Shown one piece after another: positions 12,158-12,710 of a stretch of 12,710 nt of DNA (positions are counted from its first letter, which is position 1; the number at the start of each line of letters is the position of its first letter). Under the pieces are notes generated by a model. It was not told the origin of the DNA and searched no databases. It saw nothing but the letters and a program-made list of their open reading frames with translations. The DNA lies in the NCBI GenBank assembly GCA_026394935.1, contig JAPLZR010000124.1:1-12710 (forward strand). Reading direction: 5' to 3'. This stretch comes from Candidatus Woesearchaeota archaeon (GTDB taxonomy: Archaea; Nanobdellota; Nanobdellia; Woesearchaeales; ARS49). The translations under genes and the position numbers were made by a program.

Positions 12158-12710
12158 CTAGTAAGACTTAGCAAAAACACCAACAGACTTGGCAGGCTTT
12201 TCACAATTAATGCACTTCGCAAAAGGCTTTTCTTGGTCAAAAGGCAGAGTCAAACACTTCACACCCTCAGTCTCTGACTTTATTTTTTCAGCACACTCAG
12301 CAGAACAACACCAGGAAGCATAAATGAGCTTTTTCTCTTTCGCACCTTTCTCAAAATCCTTCCAAGACTTAGCGTGAACAGTATTGTCAGACAGCCACTT
12401 CTGAGCCTTTGCAAACATGTCAGCCTGCATTTTCTCCAATTCTTTAGGAATGAAAACAGGCAAGTCAGACAGCTCGATTTCCTCTTTCTTGCCAGTGTCT
12501 CGCCTTACAACAACAGCAGAATTCTTGGCAAGATCCTTAGGACCAAGCTCTACCCTCAGACAAACACCCTTCAGCTCCCACTCATTAAACTTCCAGCCAG
12601 CAGTATAACCCTCACGGTCATCAACCTCAACACTAGCAACCTTAGCAATATGCTTGGAAATCTCAACCGCCTTAGCAATAATTTCTTTTTTACTGTCCTC
12701 AAACATAATA
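12158..12710 (-). CDS. proS: Prolyl-tRNA synthetase, C-terminal part (gene continues past the right edge)
   Basis: The visible 183 residues are the end of an archaeal/eukaryotic-type ProRS. DDREGYTAGWKFNEWELKGV followed by LRVELGPKDL is the class IIa anticodon-binding domain. The C-terminal extension has WCCSAEC and CINC, the cysteines of its zinc-binding domain, and ends in FAKSY, the Tyr-terminal tail typical of this type. The Met at 12704-12706 is internal: the frame continues upstream to the window edge (codon ATT at 12707-12709), and the aminoacylation domain must lie outside. The enzyme charges tRNA-Pro. The RHH promoter begins 5 bp after the stop. Confidence 0.95.
   Translation of the reverse strand, partial: IMFEDSKKEIIAKAVEISKHIAKVASVEVDDREGYTAGWKFNEWELKGVCLRVELGPKDLAKNSAVVVRRDTGKKEEIELSDLPVFIPKELEKMQADMFAKAQKWLSDNTVHAKSWKDFEKGAKEKKLIYASWCCSAECAEKIKSETEGVKCLTLPFDQEKPFAKCINCEKPAKSVGVFAKSY

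Overview
The window comes from an archaeon. A Thr-type proteasome beta subunit, a full-length KH/metallo-beta-lactamase/beta-CASP RNA-processing factor (aCPSF1/FttA), the C-terminal part of an archaeal/eukaryotic-type prolyl-tRNA synthetase, a small EF-Tu-domain-2-like protein and many TATA boxes 22-24 nt before start codons all point that way. The AT-rich, compact gene layout and the small secreted and toxin-antitoxin-like genes suggest a DPANN-type lineage such as Woesearchaeales or Pacearchaeales. That lineage placement is inference; no rRNA is present to confirm it.

Layout. 1-1387: a secreted two-repeat surface protein gene (190-1266, minus) flanked by a 125-bp direct repeat. The left copy carries a truncated C-terminal fragment of the small gene at 1327-1551 plus the promoter and start codon of a further gene that leaves the window at position 4, so a tandem gene family is being built here. 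1327-4202 (minus): small Cys-containing protein, stand-alone class II glutamine amidotransferase-like protein, PHP phosphoesterase, left-handed beta-helix acetyltransferase and HAD hydrolase. 4277-7071: unrecognised helical proteins and a COG2108-like radical SAM protein, in divergent and convergent pairs. 7139-8247 (minus): a HEPN/MNT pair with three copies of a 12-bp palindrome around its promoter. 8321-11176 (minus): the housekeeping cluster EF-like protein - psmB - aCPSF1. 11347-12121: a PIN-domain gene (plus) interrupted by a 154-nt two-hairpin insertion, converging on and overlapping an RHH gene (minus). 12158-12710 (minus): 3' part of proS, running off the right edge.

Function. The housekeeping cluster links protein degradation with RNA 3'-end formation and transcription termination. 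The HAD phosphatase and acetyltransferase are nearly contiguous and may act together on sugar phosphates. Two toxin-antitoxin-like modules flank the housekeeping cluster, and both carry candidate operators overlapping their own promoters. Initiation signals fall in two classes: leaderless genes with a TATA box 22-24 nt before the start codon, and a few genes with a strong Shine-Dalgarno separated from ATG by 4 nt. These signals correct several starts. The observations most worth following up are the structured insertion in the PIN gene, the tandem duplication at the left edge, and the palindromic operators of the HEPN/MNT pair. No tRNA, rRNA or CRISPR array was seen, and there is no stretch over 300 bp without a gene.
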